The translations under genes and the position numbers were made by a program. Source: Anaerozeibacter quisquiliarum (lineage in GTDB: Bacteria; Bacillota; Clostridia; Christensenellales; Aristaeellaceae). Taken from it: a stretch of DNA of 64,000 nt. Below, in pieces: positions 18,542 to 27,247 of this stretch. Position 1 is the stretch's first letter; each line of letters opens with the position of its first letter. The notes beneath the pieces were generated by a model. That model searched no databases, was not told the DNA's origin, and saw only the letters and a program-made list of their open reading frames with translations. The stretch lies in assembly GCA_051162045.1 (NCBI GenBank), contig JBISDI010000002.1; one strand, given 5' to 3'.

Positions 18542-20332
18542 CTAACTCCCAATCCCCGCCTTGCGCCGCACGATGTACCCCTGCGAACGGTACACGCCCG
18601 CTATGCTCTTGATGTTACAGTCCACCGTGTTGGGTTCGCTGCCGCCGCCCTGTTCGAGCACCATGATGCGCTCCGGGGTTACGTAGTACAGGAACATCGC
18701 CACATGCCCCCGCTTGACCAGGATGTCGCCCGGAACCAGTTTGCTCCACCCATCGGACACCGTCGTGTAGCCGGACGAAACGTATATGTCCCGCGAGTTC
18801 AGATACGAGTTCGCGCCGTTGTAGTTCCACTGCACCATCGATACGAACGAGGAACAGTCGTTGCCCGGATACTTTTTGTCCACCATGCCCGTGACCTGAT
18901 AATACCCGTCGCGCTTTGAGTTGGCGAGGCTCTTGAGCCACTTGTCCAGGTGGAACGTGCGGTTGGTCTGGGTGTAGGGCATGCCGAAATAGATGCGGTT
19001 CGCCACATAGGAGGTGCTGCCCGACCAATACGTCACGTTGCGATCGGTCGCCCAGGGCACGTCGTACATCAAAAAGCCCCGCCGCAGGATGTCCGTGCGA
19101 TTGGCGCGTTCGCGCGCGCCGATCTTCTTGGCCGCGAGGTTGGCCTCGAGTTCCATGACCGCGCTGTCGAATATGCTGAGGATCTTGTTGTGGTTGGCCG
19201 TAATGGCGCTCGCTGCCGCCACATACCGGTCGGGCTCCACGCTCACGCGCTTGTCCGACAGCACGCGCACCTCGACGCTGTCCGTCCTGTTGCCTGCCTT
19301 GGCGGTAATCCGGGCTGTTCCCGCCTTGCGCCCCACCAGCTTGCCGCTCGGGTCCACCGCGGCGATCGCCGTGTTGCTGCTGCTCCAGGACACCTTGGAA
19401 CGGCTGGTCGTCGGCAGCACCTTGGCCGTCAGCTGTGTCGCCTTCTCCTCGCCCAGGTACATGTCCTGCTGGTCGATCGTCACCGAGGTGACCGCGTCGG
19501 GGTCGGTAATCCGGATTGTGCGCGCCACGCGCACCGACGCGGCCGCCGCGCTGGTCGCGGTGATCGTCACGCTGCCTTCCTTTCGGGCCAGCACCACGCC
19601 GTTCGTCACCATGGCCGTCGCGGGGTCGCTCGAGGTCCAGTTGATCTTGTTGCTGGCGGTTGCGGGCGACACCGTCGCCTTGAGCGTCAGTCGGGTGTTT
19701 ATATCCATTACAGACGTGGCCGGCGTCAGGCTCAGGCTCGTCGGCGCAACGACCTTGGACACCTCCACGTTGATGACCTTGAACAGCTTGGGGTTTTTCG
19801 TGGACACGGCGCGCACCCGCAGCTTGCCCGGCTTTAACGCGGTAATCACACCGTCCGGCGATACCTTGGCGATCGAAGGCTTGCTCGACTGCCACTTGAC
19901 CGTCTGCGGCGCGCTCGCGGGCAGGATCGTGGCCTTCACTTCGAAGGTCTCGCCCACGACCAGCTCCGCCTTGGGGGCCGAAAGCGTCATCGATCCGGGG
20001 GTGCTCGCGCTGGGGCGCGAGTCCACCACGGTCACCGTGCAGCCCGACCACGGGCCGCTGCCGATGCGCACGCCGATCTGCGTCTTGCCCCGGCGCCGCG
20101 CCGTCACCACGCCGCCCGAAACCGATGCGATTTTCGGGTTCTTGCTCTTCCACCGCACCTTGCTTTTCAGCCTGGCCGGCGCGTCGCTGGTCAATGTCAG
20201 CGTATTGCCGTCGGCCAGGTCGATCACGGCGGTCTTCTGGCTGATCTTAACCGCTACAGCCATCGCGGCGGGCGCCTCCAGCGCCAACGCCACCACCAGC
20301 AGCAACAGCAGCGCGCGCAGCGTCCTCTTCAT
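18542..20332 (-). CDS. Secreted Big2-repeat protein with C-terminal NlpC/P60-like domain
   Basis: This is an exported protein of 596 residues. A signal peptide (MKRTLRALLLLLVVALALEA) is followed by about four bacterial Ig-like (Big2) repeats, recognisable by repeated forms of VKWQSSKPSIAKVSPDGVIT and GKLRVRAVS. The C-terminal 220 residues hold a probable cysteine peptidase or amidase: NDCSSFVSMVQW would supply the cysteine and GDILVKRGHVAMFLYYV the histidine, as in NlpC/P60 or CHAP enzymes. It could cut or bind cell-wall peptides. The start at 20332 has GGAAGGAG about 10 nt upstream. A promoter with TTGATT-17-TATAAT lies at 20418-20390. It is related in design to the larger Big2 protein at 23187. 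Confidence 0.8.
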   Translation of the reverse strand: MKRTLRALLLLLVVALALEAPAAMAVAVKISQKTAVIDLADGNTLTLTSDAPARLKSKVRWKSKNPKIASVSGGVVTARRRGKTQIGVRIGSGPWSGCTVTVVDSRPSASTPGSMTLSAPKAELVVGETFEVKATILPASAPQTVKWQSSKPSIAKVSPDGVITALKPGKLRVRAVSTKNPKLFKVINVEVSKVVAPTSLSLTPATSVMDINTRLTLKATVSPATASNKINWTSSDPATAMVTNGVVLARKEGSVTITATSAAAASVRVARTIRITDPDAVTSVTIDQQDMYLGEEKATQLTAKVLPTTSRSKVSWSSSNTAIAAVDPSGKLVGRKAGTARITAKAGNRTDSVEVRVLSDKRVSVEPDRYVAAASAITANHNKILSIFDSAVMELEANLAAKKIGARERANRTDILRRGFLMYDVPWATDRNVTYWSGSTSYVANRIYFGMPYTQTNRTFHLDKWLKSLANSKRDGYYQVTGMVDKKYPGNDCSSFVSMVQWNYNGANSYLNSRDIYVSSGYTTVSDGWSKLVPGDILVKRGHVAMFLYYVTPERIMVLEQGGGSEPNTVDCNIKSIAGVYRSQGYIVRRKAGIGS

Positions 20333-20360
20333 CAATGCCACCCACTCCTTCCGAGGCAAG

Positions 20361-20375
20361 ATGTGTATCACACAT
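20361..20375. promoter_or_regulatory. Small palindrome in the Big2 gene leader
   Basis: ATGTGT-ATC-ACACAT is a 6-bp inverted repeat about 20 nt downstream of the predicted start of transcription from the minus-strand promoter. It is a possible operator. Just beside it, TTTCAATT is directly repeated. Confidence 0.35.
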
Positions 20376-20389
20376 TTCAATTTATTTCA

Positions 20390-20418
20390 ATTATATTACG
20401 ATATCTCCCTAAAATCAA
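20390..20418 (-). promoter_or_regulatory. Promoter of the Big2/NlpC-like gene
   Basis: On the minus strand TTGATT (20418-20413) and TATAAT (20395-20390) are 17 nt apart, upstream of the start codon at 20332. Confidence 0.65.
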
Positions 20419-20495
20419 GTCTCTCCTAGTATTTTCCAACTTTGCCACACTTTCGCCGCACATAGCGCCGCGGTCGTTTTTAACCGAAGTTACGG

Positions 20496-20524
20496 TTGAC
20501 AACAAGGCCCGTTTCATCTATACT
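20496..20524 (+). promoter_or_regulatory. Promoter of the rplU-prp-rpmA operon
   Basis: TTGACA (20496-20501) and TATACT (20519-20524) are 17 nt apart. Transcription would start near 20531. Confidence 0.8.
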
Positions 20525-20530
20525 AGGTCG

Positions 20531-20610
20531 GTAAGCCGCTCGAGAGGGGCTCGTAAACATGTGCAAACATGGCCTTTGCTCGGCGAGTATTCGATGAGGA
20601 GGTGCTACGC
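20531..20610 (+). promoter_or_regulatory. 5' leader of rplU, possible L21 leader RNA
   Basis: About 80 nt separate the predicted transcription start from the GTG start of rplU. In Firmicutes this position holds the L21 leader. Complementary segments (GAGAGGGGCTC, CATGTGCAAACATG) could pair, but I cannot confirm the family structure by eye. Confidence 0.4.
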
Positions 20611-20919
20611 GTGTACGCAGTCATACAAACCGGTGGCAAACAGTACCGCGTCCAGCAGGGCGACGTGATCTATGTGGAAAAGCTGAACGAGCAGGAGGGC
20701 GCGAACGTCGAGTTCGAGGTGCTGCTGCTCGGAGGCGAGAATTCCGTGAAGGTTGGGCAGCCGACCGTCAACGGCGCGAAGGTGACCGGCAAGGTACTGG
20801 GCCAGGTCAAGGGCGCGAAGGTCGTGGTCTACAAGTTCAAGGCCAAGAAGAACGTGCGCAAGAAGCAGGGCCACCGCCAGCCGTACACCAAGGTGGAGAT
20901 CGCGTCCATCACCGGCTGA
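20611..20919 (+). CDS. rplU: 50S ribosomal protein L21
   Basis: This is a large-subunit ribosomal protein that binds 23S rRNA. The 102-residue product starts YAVIQTGGKQYRVQQGD after the initiator, and the C-terminal part FKAKKNVRKKQGHRQPYTKV is the family signature. The GTG start at 20611 matches the usual MYAVI start and has GGAGG about 9 nt upstream; a longer frame upstream falls in the leader. The stop overlaps the start of prp (TGATG), so the two are translationally coupled. Confidence 0.97.
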   Translation: MYAVIQTGGKQYRVQQGDVIYVEKLNEQEGANVEFEVLLLGGENSVKVGQPTVNGAKVTGKVLGQVKGAKVVVYKFKAKKNVRKKQGHRQPYTKVEIASITG

Positions 20920-21257
20920 TGACCCGGGCTACCTTTTTTCAAAGAGGTGCGTTGCTCGCGGGCGTCTCGATTGTGGGGCACGCGGGATACGCGCAGGCGG
21001 GACGCGACATCGTGTGCAGCGCGATATCCGCCGTAAGCCACATGACGGCGCTGGGGCTTTGCGAAGTGATGGGCCTGCGCGTCCGGGCCGAGAGGGCGGA
21101 CTCAGGCGTCCGGATCCTGGTGGCCGAGGCGGATCTCACGAAGGCGCAGCCCATGCTCCGGGCGCTCGAAAAGGAGCTTCAAGCCATCCACGACCAATAC
21201 CCCGATCATATTCGGATCGGCTACCAAGAACGGAGGGAATTCACATGTTTCAGCTGA
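20919..21257 (+). CDS. prp: Ribosomal-processing cysteine protease Prp
   Basis: Prp removes the N-terminal extension of ribosomal protein L27 in Firmicutes and relatives, which is needed for ribosome assembly. The 112-residue protein has the catalytic pair His21 (VGHAGYAQ) and Cys33 (GRDIVCSAIS). It sits in its conserved place between rplU and rpmA, overlapping rplU by 1 nt and rpmA by 13 nt. The substrate in the next gene has the matching cleavage motif. Confidence 0.95.
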   Translation: MTRATFFQRGALLAGVSIVGHAGYAQAGRDIVCSAISAVSHMTALGLCEVMGLRVRAERADSGVRILVAEADLTKAQPMLRALEKELQAIHDQYPDHIRIGYQERREFTCFS

Positions 21258-21541
21258 ACCTTCAGCTCTTCGCCCACAAGAAGGGCGTCGGCTCCTCGCG
21301 CAACGGCCGCGACAGCCACGCGCAGCGCCTGGGCACCAAGCGCGCCGACGGGCAGTTTGTGCTCGCGGGCAACATTCTGGTGCGTCAGCGCGGCACCAAG
21401 ATCCATCCCGGCACGAACGTCGGCAAGGGCAGCGACGACACGCTGTTCGCCAAGCTCGACGGCGTGGTCAAGTTTGAGCGCCTGGGCAAGGACAGAAAGC
21501 AGGTGAGCATCTACCCCAGCGCGGAAATCGCCGCGGAGTAG
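21245..21541 (+). CDS. rpmA: 50S ribosomal protein L27 with cleavable N-terminal extension
   Basis: L27 reaches the peptidyl-transferase centre with its N terminus. The 98-residue product begins MFQLNLQLFAHKKGVGSSRN. LNLQLFA is the extension cut by Prp after FA, leaving the mature HKKG end. The start ATG 21245 has GGAGGG just upstream, inside the end of prp. The body NGRDSHAQRLGTKRADGQ is typical. The obg gene that often follows rpmA is not here; a strong hairpin terminator comes next. Confidence 0.97.
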   Translation: MFQLNLQLFAHKKGVGSSRNGRDSHAQRLGTKRADGQFVLAGNILVRQRGTKIHPGTNVGKGSDDTLFAKLDGVVKFERLGKDRKQVSIYPSAEIAAE

Positions 21542-21554
21542 GCTCGTTCATACG

Positions 21555-21599
21555 TCAAACGGGCGATTGGGGAATTGATTTCCCCAATCGCCCGTTTGA
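21555..21599. terminator. Strong hairpin terminator between rpmA and the glycyl-tRNA synthetase gene
   Basis: A perfect 20-bp inverted repeat (21555-21574 with 21580-21599, 5-nt loop) lies between two converging genes. A short TTTG tail follows on the plus strand. It probably serves both directions. Confidence 0.85.
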
Positions 21600-21608
21600 T
21601 TTGTTCAC

Positions 21609-22985
21609 TTAAAAGTCGATCTTTGCATCGAGGTACGCGGCCAGGTCCTCGATCGCGACCAGTTCCTGCCGCATCGTATCCCTGTCGCGCACGGTGACCT
21701 TGCCGGTCTCGAGCGTATCAAAGTCGATCGTGATGCAGTAGGGCGTGCCGGCCTCGTCGGCGCGGCGGTAGCGCTTGCCGATCGAGCCGGTCTCATCGTA
21801 GTCCACCGCGAAGCGCTTGGCAAGCTTCGCGTAGACCTCGCGCGCCTTCTCAGAAAGCTTCTTCTGCAGCGGCAGCACCGCCGCCTTGTACGGGGCCAGC
21901 GCCGGATGCAGGTGCAGGACGACGCGCGAATCGCCGCCGTCCAGCTCCTGCTCTTCGTAGGCATTGCACAGAAACGCCAGCGCCATGCGGTCGACGCCCA
22001 GCGACGGCTCCACGCAGTAGGGGATGTACTTCTCGCCCGTCACCGGGTCGAGGTGCTCCATCGACTCGCCCGAATGCTCCTGGTGCTGCCTGAGGTCGTA
22101 GTCGGTTCGGTCGGCGATGCCCCACAGCTCGCCCCAACCAAACGGGAACAGGAACTCGAAATCGGTGGTGGCCTTCGAGTAGAACGCCAGCTCCTCGGGG
22201 TCGTGGTCGCGCAGGCGCAGGTTTTCTTTCTTGATGCCGAGCGACGTAAGCCAGTCGCGGCAGAACGCGCGCCAGTAGGCGAACCACTCGAGGTCCTCGC
22301 CCGGCTTCATGAAGAACTCCAGTTCCATCTGCTCGAACTCGCGCACGCGGAAGATGAAGTTGCCCGGCGTGATCTCGTTGCGGAACGACTTGCCGATTTG
22401 AGCGATGCCGGCGGGCAGCTTTTTACGCGAGGCGCGCATCGTGTTCTTGAAGTTGACGAAGATGCCCTGCGCGGTCTCGGGGCGCAGGAAGATCTCCGCG
22501 GCGGAATCCTGGTTCACGCCCTGGAAGGTCTTGAACATCATGTTGAACTGGCGGATGCCGGTGAAATCGTGCTTGCCGCAGGAGGGGCAGGGGATATTCT
22601 GCTGCGTTACGTACTGCTCGAGCTTCTCGTTCGACCAGCCGTCGGCCTGCACCTCGCCCTTGGAATATTCCTCGATCAGCTTGTCGGCGCGGAAGCGCGC
22701 CTTGCACGCGCGGCAGTCCATCAGCGGGTCGTTGAAGCCGCCCACGTGGCCGGAGGCCACCCACACCTCGCGGTTCATCAGAATCGCGCAGTCGAGCCCC
22801 ACGTTGTACGGGCTCTCCTGCACAAACTTGCGCCACCAGGCGCGCTTGACGTTGTTTTTGAACTCGACGCCCAGCGGGCCATAGTCCCACGTATTGGCGA
22901 GCCCTCCGTAGATTTCCGAACCCGCGAAGATGTATCCCCTGTTTTTGCACAGCGCGACCAGTTTGTCCATCGTGAGCGCGGCCAT
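21609..22985 (-). CDS. glyQS: Glycyl-tRNA synthetase, single-chain (class II)
   Basis: The enzyme charges tRNA-Gly with glycine. The 458-residue protein is the dimeric single-chain type. It opens with YIFAGSEIYGGLANTWDYGP, has a cysteine-rich insertion (CRACKARF and CPSCGKHDF) typical of the Clostridia/Bacillus group, the class II motif 2 region FRNEITPGNFIFRVREFEQM, and motif 3 VEPSLGVDRMALAFL. The C-terminal anticodon-binding domain contains LAPYKAAVLPLQKKL. The start at 22985 has GAGGGG upstream. The leader is short, with no room for a T-box. Two intact glycine tRNAs are in the window. Confidence 0.96.
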   Translation of the reverse strand: MAALTMDKLVALCKNRGYIFAGSEIYGGLANTWDYGPLGVEFKNNVKRAWWRKFVQESPYNVGLDCAILMNREVWVASGHVGGFNDPLMDCRACKARFRADKLIEEYSKGEVQADGWSNEKLEQYVTQQNIPCPSCGKHDFTGIRQFNMMFKTFQGVNQDSAAEIFLRPETAQGIFVNFKNTMRASRKKLPAGIAQIGKSFRNEITPGNFIFRVREFEQMELEFFMKPGEDLEWFAYWRAFCRDWLTSLGIKKENLRLRDHDPEELAFYSKATTDFEFLFPFGWGELWGIADRTDYDLRQHQEHSGESMEHLDPVTGEKYIPYCVEPSLGVDRMALAFLCNAYEEQELDGGDSRVVLHLHPALAPYKAAVLPLQKKLSEKAREVYAKLAKRFAVDYDETGSIGKRYRRADEAGTPYCITIDFDTLETGKVTVRDRDTMRQELVAIEDLAAYLDAKIDF

Positions 22986-23121
22986 GGTATCCCCTCGATC
23001 CTGTTAATTTGAACTTTATGATACCAAATCGAGTCTGAGCAATGCAAGCCTTTCCTGTTAAATTCGCCCAATGGAAGGCGCGGTATGGCGTGAAGCGGCT
23101 CCCTTATGATATACTGGGGTG

Positions 23122-23130
23122 TGCTATAAT
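23122..23130 (+). promoter_or_regulatory. Extended -10 promoter of the caspase-like gene
   Basis: TGCTATAAT has a perfect -10 hexamer with TGn extension, 56 nt before ATG 23187. The -35 region is weak. Confidence 0.55.
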
Positions 23131-23186
23131 AGGTTGTCTTGTTGATTCCGGCGCACACCGCCATGATACGGAGGATGGATCTGCCT

Positions 23187-26018
23187 ATGAAACGCTTCTC
23201 CTGGATAGCGCTTTTGCTGACGCTTGTGCTCGGCACATGCAGCTCGGCGCTGGCAGCGGGCAATGGGGAAACCACCTATCGCGCGCTGCTGATCGGCATC
23301 GACGGATATCAGACCAACGCGCTGAGCGGCTGCGTCAACGACACCGCGCGCATGGCGCAGACGCTGCAGGCCGCCAACGAAGCGGGGGCGTTCTACCAGT
23401 CGCCCACGGTCCTCGCGAACCTGCAGACCGACGAGATCGTCTCGTCGTTCTCCGAGGTGCACAACTGGGGCGTGGACGACGACGACGTGACCTTCTTCTA
23501 CTTCGCCGGCCATGGCTTCATGAGCGACAAGGGCACTCCGGCCATCGTGGGCAAGGACAGCAAGATGCTCAAGATCAGCGAGTTGGTCTCGCTGCTCGAC
23601 CAGGTGCCGGGCGTCAAGCTCGTGGCGTTCGACAACCGCTATGCCGATTCGCTGCTGCCCAAGCTCAGCAAGCAGGACGGCACGCTGGCCAAGGCGCTGT
23701 CGAAATACAATACGGCGGTGATCGACGCGTTCAAGGCGTCGCCGAAGGCCGCCGACTACTACGTGCTCAGCGCCTCCACGCTGTCCTCGAGCGTCGAAGC
23801 GGCGCTTCAGGCGGGCGAGGAACCCCGCGGCCTCATCACCTACTACCTGACCGCGGGCTGCGGCTACGACTACGTGGGCCTGCGCCCGGCCGACGAGCTG
23901 CCCGCCGACACCAACTTAAACGGCGCGGTATCGCTCGGCGAAATCCGCGACTACATCGAATCACAGATCCTCAAGCGCCCGGACGCCACCGACCTGGTGT
24001 TCGATGTGCAGATCCAGCCGGCGGGCAGCTCGTTCCCGGTGCTGGCGCGCCGGGCGACCGCCGAGGTGCTGGAGGTCAAGCTCGAGGAAGGCCCGGTCGA
24101 CGTGCCGCTCGGCCGTACGCGCCAGCTCGAGGCGCAGACGCAGCCGATCAACGCGTCCCGGCACACGATCTACTGGTCGAGCTCCGACCTGTCGGTCGCC
24201 ACGGTCGACGAGACCGGCGCCGTGCAGGGCGTGAAGCCGGGCGCGGCCCGCATCGCCGCCACCACATCGAACGGTCTGACCGTGTCCACCGAAGTAAACG
24301 TGCGCGACATCACGCCGGTCGACGAGCTGCGGCTGAATACGCCGAGGCTGGCGCTGGCCATGGGCAGCACGACCAAGCTGAACCTGACCGTGCTGCCGGA
24401 AAACGCCAGCGAGCCGATCAAATGGGCGTCGGACGACACCGGCGTGGTCACCGTCGACCAGGAGGGCAACCTGAACTGCGTGGGCCTGGGCGAGACCTTC
24501 ATCACCGTGTCCACCGACGGCGGCCTCGAGGCCACATGCGCGCTCACGGTGGTGCCCAAGGACAAGGTGGTCACCAAGGTCGAAGTGGATAAGACCCGCC
24601 TGGAGATCTTCGAGGGCGAAAGCCGCAACGTGCGCTCGCGCGTCAAGCCCGCGGACGCCGCCGACCCGATCGTGCAGTTCTCCTCGAGCGATCCCTCGAT
24701 TGCCGACATCACCGGCGAGAGCATCATCGTGGGCGTAGCCCGCGGCGAGTGCACGGTGTACGCCACCGCGTCGAGCGGCCAGTCGGTCCCGATCAAGGTG
24801 AACGTCAAGGGCGCGTCGGTGCTGCTGAGCAAGGACAGCCTGCTGCTCAAGCCGGGCGCGGGCACACAATTGAAGGCCCAGGTCAAGCCGGCCGGAACGG
24901 AATCGGCGATCACCTGGGAGAGCAGCGACCCGGCAATCGCGACGGTCGAGGAAGGCAAGATCACGGCCGTGGCCGAGGGCACGTGCGCGATCACCGCCAG
25001 CCTCGAGAACGGCGCCAGCGCCACCTGCCGCGTGATGGTGGGCGGTACGCCGGCCAAGAACGTCAAGCTCAAGCCGGGCAAGCTCACGCTCGACGGGGGC
25101 GCGAAGCAGGCGCTCGAGGTACAGGTCAAGCCCGCGAACGCCTCGCTCGCGTCGCTCTCGTGGAAAAGCAGCGACGAGCGCGTGGCGCAGGTGGACGACA
25201 CCGGCCTCGTGACCGCGGTCGGCCCCGGCCGCGCGATCATCGGCGTCAAGACGTTCGGCGGCGGCAAGGCGCGCTGCCTGGTGACGGTCAGGGGCGACGC
25301 GACCGGCGAGGGCGGCGAGAGCGCGAACGTGTCCGAACTGACGGTCACGCCTTCGGAACTCAACCTGGTCGTCGGCCTGCCGGGCGCAGACAGGGCGCAG
25401 CTCACGGTGGACGCGCCGGTTTCGGCGGGCGCCGTACAGGTCAAATACGCGAGCTCGAACCCCAAGGTCGCCTCGGTCGACCAGGAGGGCAATGTCACGG
25501 CGCGCTCGCCCGGCAAGGCCATCATCCGCGCCAAGGCGGGCAAGAAGGCGATGGTCGATTGCAAGATAGCGGTCGCGGGCAACCGCGCCCAGTATAAGAA
25601 ACCGGTCGTCGGCGACGAAGAACAAATCTACACCAGCGCGCGCCAGATCTTCTACAAGGACGGCCATCTGATGGTTCAGATGTTCTTTGTCAACCGCACC
25701 AAGGCTGCGGCCGCGCCCGAGGCCGGCACCATCTACATCACGCTCAAGGACGGTACCTCGGTCGCGTTCAAGGAGCTCGAAGCGGGCAAGAAGCTGGCTC
25801 CGGGCAAGGCGGGTACGCTCGGCTTCAAGGTGAAGGTTCAGGAGGGCGACGCGCTCTATGGCCTCGACCTGCGCGGCGCGACGGCCAAGCTCTACCCCCA
25901 GGGGGAAATGCCGGAAGGCTTGGCCGCGCCCGAGACCGACACGCCGGAGGCGGACGCTCAGGAGGCGGATGTCCCGGCAGATGACGCCGAGGGCGGCGAC
26001 GCGGCCGCGAACGACTGA
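23187..26018 (+). CDS. Large secreted caspase-like (C14 fold) protein with Big2 repeats
   Basis: This is an exported protein of 943 residues. A signal peptide (RFSWIALLLTLVLGTCSSAL) is followed by a caspase-like domain (about 25-260) with YRALLIGIDGYQTNALSGC and the histidine motif FAGHGF (His109). The place of the catalytic cysteine (family D-x-C) reads Asp149-Asn150-Arg151 in VAFDNRYAD, so the peptidase is probably inactive. From about 290 to 810 come roughly six Big2 Ig-like repeats (for example ITWESSDPAIATVEEGKITA), then a beta-rich domain and an acidic tail. GGAGG lies 12 nt before ATG 23187. It stands alone and may act in surface adhesion or ligand binding. Confidence 0.82.
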   Translation: MKRFSWIALLLTLVLGTCSSALAAGNGETTYRALLIGIDGYQTNALSGCVNDTARMAQTLQAANEAGAFYQSPTVLANLQTDEIVSSFSEVHNWGVDDDDVTFFYFAGHGFMSDKGTPAIVGKDSKMLKISELVSLLDQVPGVKLVAFDNRYADSLLPKLSKQDGTLAKALSKYNTAVIDAFKASPKAADYYVLSASTLSSSVEAALQAGEEPRGLITYYLTAGCGYDYVGLRPADELPADTNLNGAVSLGEIRDYIESQILKRPDATDLVFDVQIQPAGSSFPVLARRATAEVLEVKLEEGPVDVPLGRTRQLEAQTQPINASRHTIYWSSSDLSVATVDETGAVQGVKPGAARIAATTSNGLTVSTEVNVRDITPVDELRLNTPRLALAMGSTTKLNLTVLPENASEPIKWASDDTGVVTVDQEGNLNCVGLGETFITVSTDGGLEATCALTVVPKDKVVTKVEVDKTRLEIFEGESRNVRSRVKPADAADPIVQFSSSDPSIADITGESIIVGVARGECTVYATASSGQSVPIKVNVKGASVLLSKDSLLLKPGAGTQLKAQVKPAGTESAITWESSDPAIATVEEGKITAVAEGTCAITASLENGASATCRVMVGGTPAKNVKLKPGKLTLDGGAKQALEVQVKPANASLASLSWKSSDERVAQVDDTGLVTAVGPGRAIIGVKTFGGGKARCLVTVRGDATGEGGESANVSELTVTPSELNLVVGLPGADRAQLTVDAPVSAGAVQVKYASSNPKVASVDQEGNVTARSPGKAIIRAKAGKKAMVDCKIAVAGNRAQYKKPVVGDEEQIYTSARQIFYKDGHLMVQMFFVNRTKAAAAPEAGTIYITLKDGTSVAFKELEAGKKLAPGKAGTLGFKVKVQEGDALYGLDLRGATAKLYPQGEMPEGLAAPETDTPEADAQEADVPADDAEGGDAAAND

Positions 26019-26148
26019 TGAAAACAGGGCAAGGCCGGGTGCCGTAGGGGCGATCTGCGCTTTGCAACCGCCGTTTTCCGTTAGATAAGCAAGAAACCGG
26101 GGCTGCGGCGTCTCTTGGCGCTGCAGCCTCAGTGATTGGGAGGCTTCC

Positions 26149-27036
26149 GTGCACACCATCACCTACCCCGTGCCGCCCGCGGACGACGGGCGGCTAATCA
26201 AGCGGGTCATTCGCGGCTCGATCGGGCTGTCGTATCACCAACTGAGCATGCTGAAGGCGGCGGGCGCGCTGATGCTCAATGGGCGCGCGGTGCATGCGAA
26301 CGAACCGGTGCGCGCGGGCGACGTGATCGAGTTGACGCTGGTGGAAGCGCCGGGCCGCGCCCCCATGCCGGAGGCGGGGCCCGTCTTCGTGGTCTATGAG
26401 GACGAACACCTGCTGATTGTCGATAAGGAAGCGCCGCTCGCCTGCCAGTCGTCGCCGCGCCAGGCGGGCGGGACGCTCGAAAACCGGCTGGCGCACCGCT
26501 ATGCGGGCGATCCCAGCTACGCGTTCCGGCCGGTCAACCGGCTGGATAAGGGCACGAGCGGGCTGATGGTGGTGGCCAAGCACGCGCACGCGCAGATGCT
26601 GCTGTCGCAAAAGCTGCACAGCGGCGATTTCGAGCGCGAATACCTGGCGGTGGTCGCGGGCCGCCCCGAGCCGGGCGAGGGCGAGATCGAGGCCCCGATC
26701 GGCAAAGCGGACGGCGCGACGGTCAGGCGCGAGGTGCGCGCGGACGGCAAGGCCGCGCGCACGGCGTATCGGACGCTGGAGACGCGCGGCGGTATGGCGC
26801 TTTTGCGGCTCAAGCTGTTCACCGGGCGTACGCATCAAATCCGGGTGCACCTGCAGTCGATCGGCTGCCCGGTGCTGGGTGACTTCCTGTATGGGACGGA
26901 GGATGCGCGGCTGCCGGGCCGGTTCGCGCTGCACTCGGCGTTTCTGTCGCTGACGCATCCGGCAAGCGGGAAGCGGCTGTCGTTTGAATCGCCGCTGCCG
27001 GCGGCGCTTGAGGCACTGATGAAGGGAATGGAGTGA
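26149..27036 (+). CDS. RluA/RluD-family RNA pseudouridine synthase
   Basis: The enzyme isomerises specific uridines in rRNA or tRNA to pseudouridine. The 295-residue protein has an S4-like N-terminal part (YHQLSMLKAAGALMLNGRAV) and the catalytic motif RPVNRLDKGTSGLMVVAK, whose Asp is the nucleophile of the RluA family. RTHQIRVHLQSIGCPVLGD is the conserved C-terminal element. The GTG start at 26149 has GGGAGG 6 nt upstream. The RNA target cannot be assigned from sequence. Confidence 0.94.
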   Translation: MHTITYPVPPADDGRLIKRVIRGSIGLSYHQLSMLKAAGALMLNGRAVHANEPVRAGDVIELTLVEAPGRAPMPEAGPVFVVYEDEHLLIVDKEAPLACQSSPRQAGGTLENRLAHRYAGDPSYAFRPVNRLDKGTSGLMVVAKHAHAQMLLSQKLHSGDFEREYLAVVAGRPEPGEGEIEAPIGKADGATVRREVRADGKAARTAYRTLETRGGMALLRLKLFTGRTHQIRVHLQSIGCPVLGDFLYGTEDARLPGRFALHSAFLSLTHPASGKRLSFESPLPAALEALMKGME

Positions 27037-27040
27037 TCGG

Positions 27041-27247
27041 ATGCGATGCGGATGTCCGCGGTGCGACGCGTACATGGTTCACGCGGAGAGCATGCGGCTG
27101 GGCTGCGTGTGCCCGGAATGCGGCGCGCGCTGCGACGCCTGTCTGGGCACAAACACGGTGATGAGCCGAGAAGCATTTCAGGCGATGAAGGCTGCCAACA
27201 AAGCGCAAAACGAGCGCGAGGACACCCCTCCCCCGCGTGAGCGCTGA
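27041..27247 (+). CDS. Small cysteine-rich putative zinc-binding protein
   Basis: This is a 68-residue open frame starting 4 nt after the pseudouridine synthase stop. It has cysteine pairs MRCGCPRC and GCVCPECGARCDACLG that could bind one or two zinc ions as a treble-clef or ribbon, then a charged tail. The conserved spacing of the cysteines favours this frame over the overlapping one starting at 27046. I do not recognise a named family and the function is unknown. It is probably cotranscribed with the upstream gene. Confidence 0.5.
   Translation: MRCGCPRCDAYMVHAESMRLGCVCPECGARCDACLGTNTVMSREAFQAMKAANKAQNEREDTPPPRER

Noticed and set aside
22986..23040. Possible T-box before the glycyl-tRNA synthetase gene
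   Set aside because: The leader is too short and has no visible specifier stem or T-box sequence.
23961..26162. Long minus-strand frame opposite the Big2 protein
   Set aside because: Composition is that of an antisense shadow; the plus strand has signal peptide, caspase-like domain and repeats.
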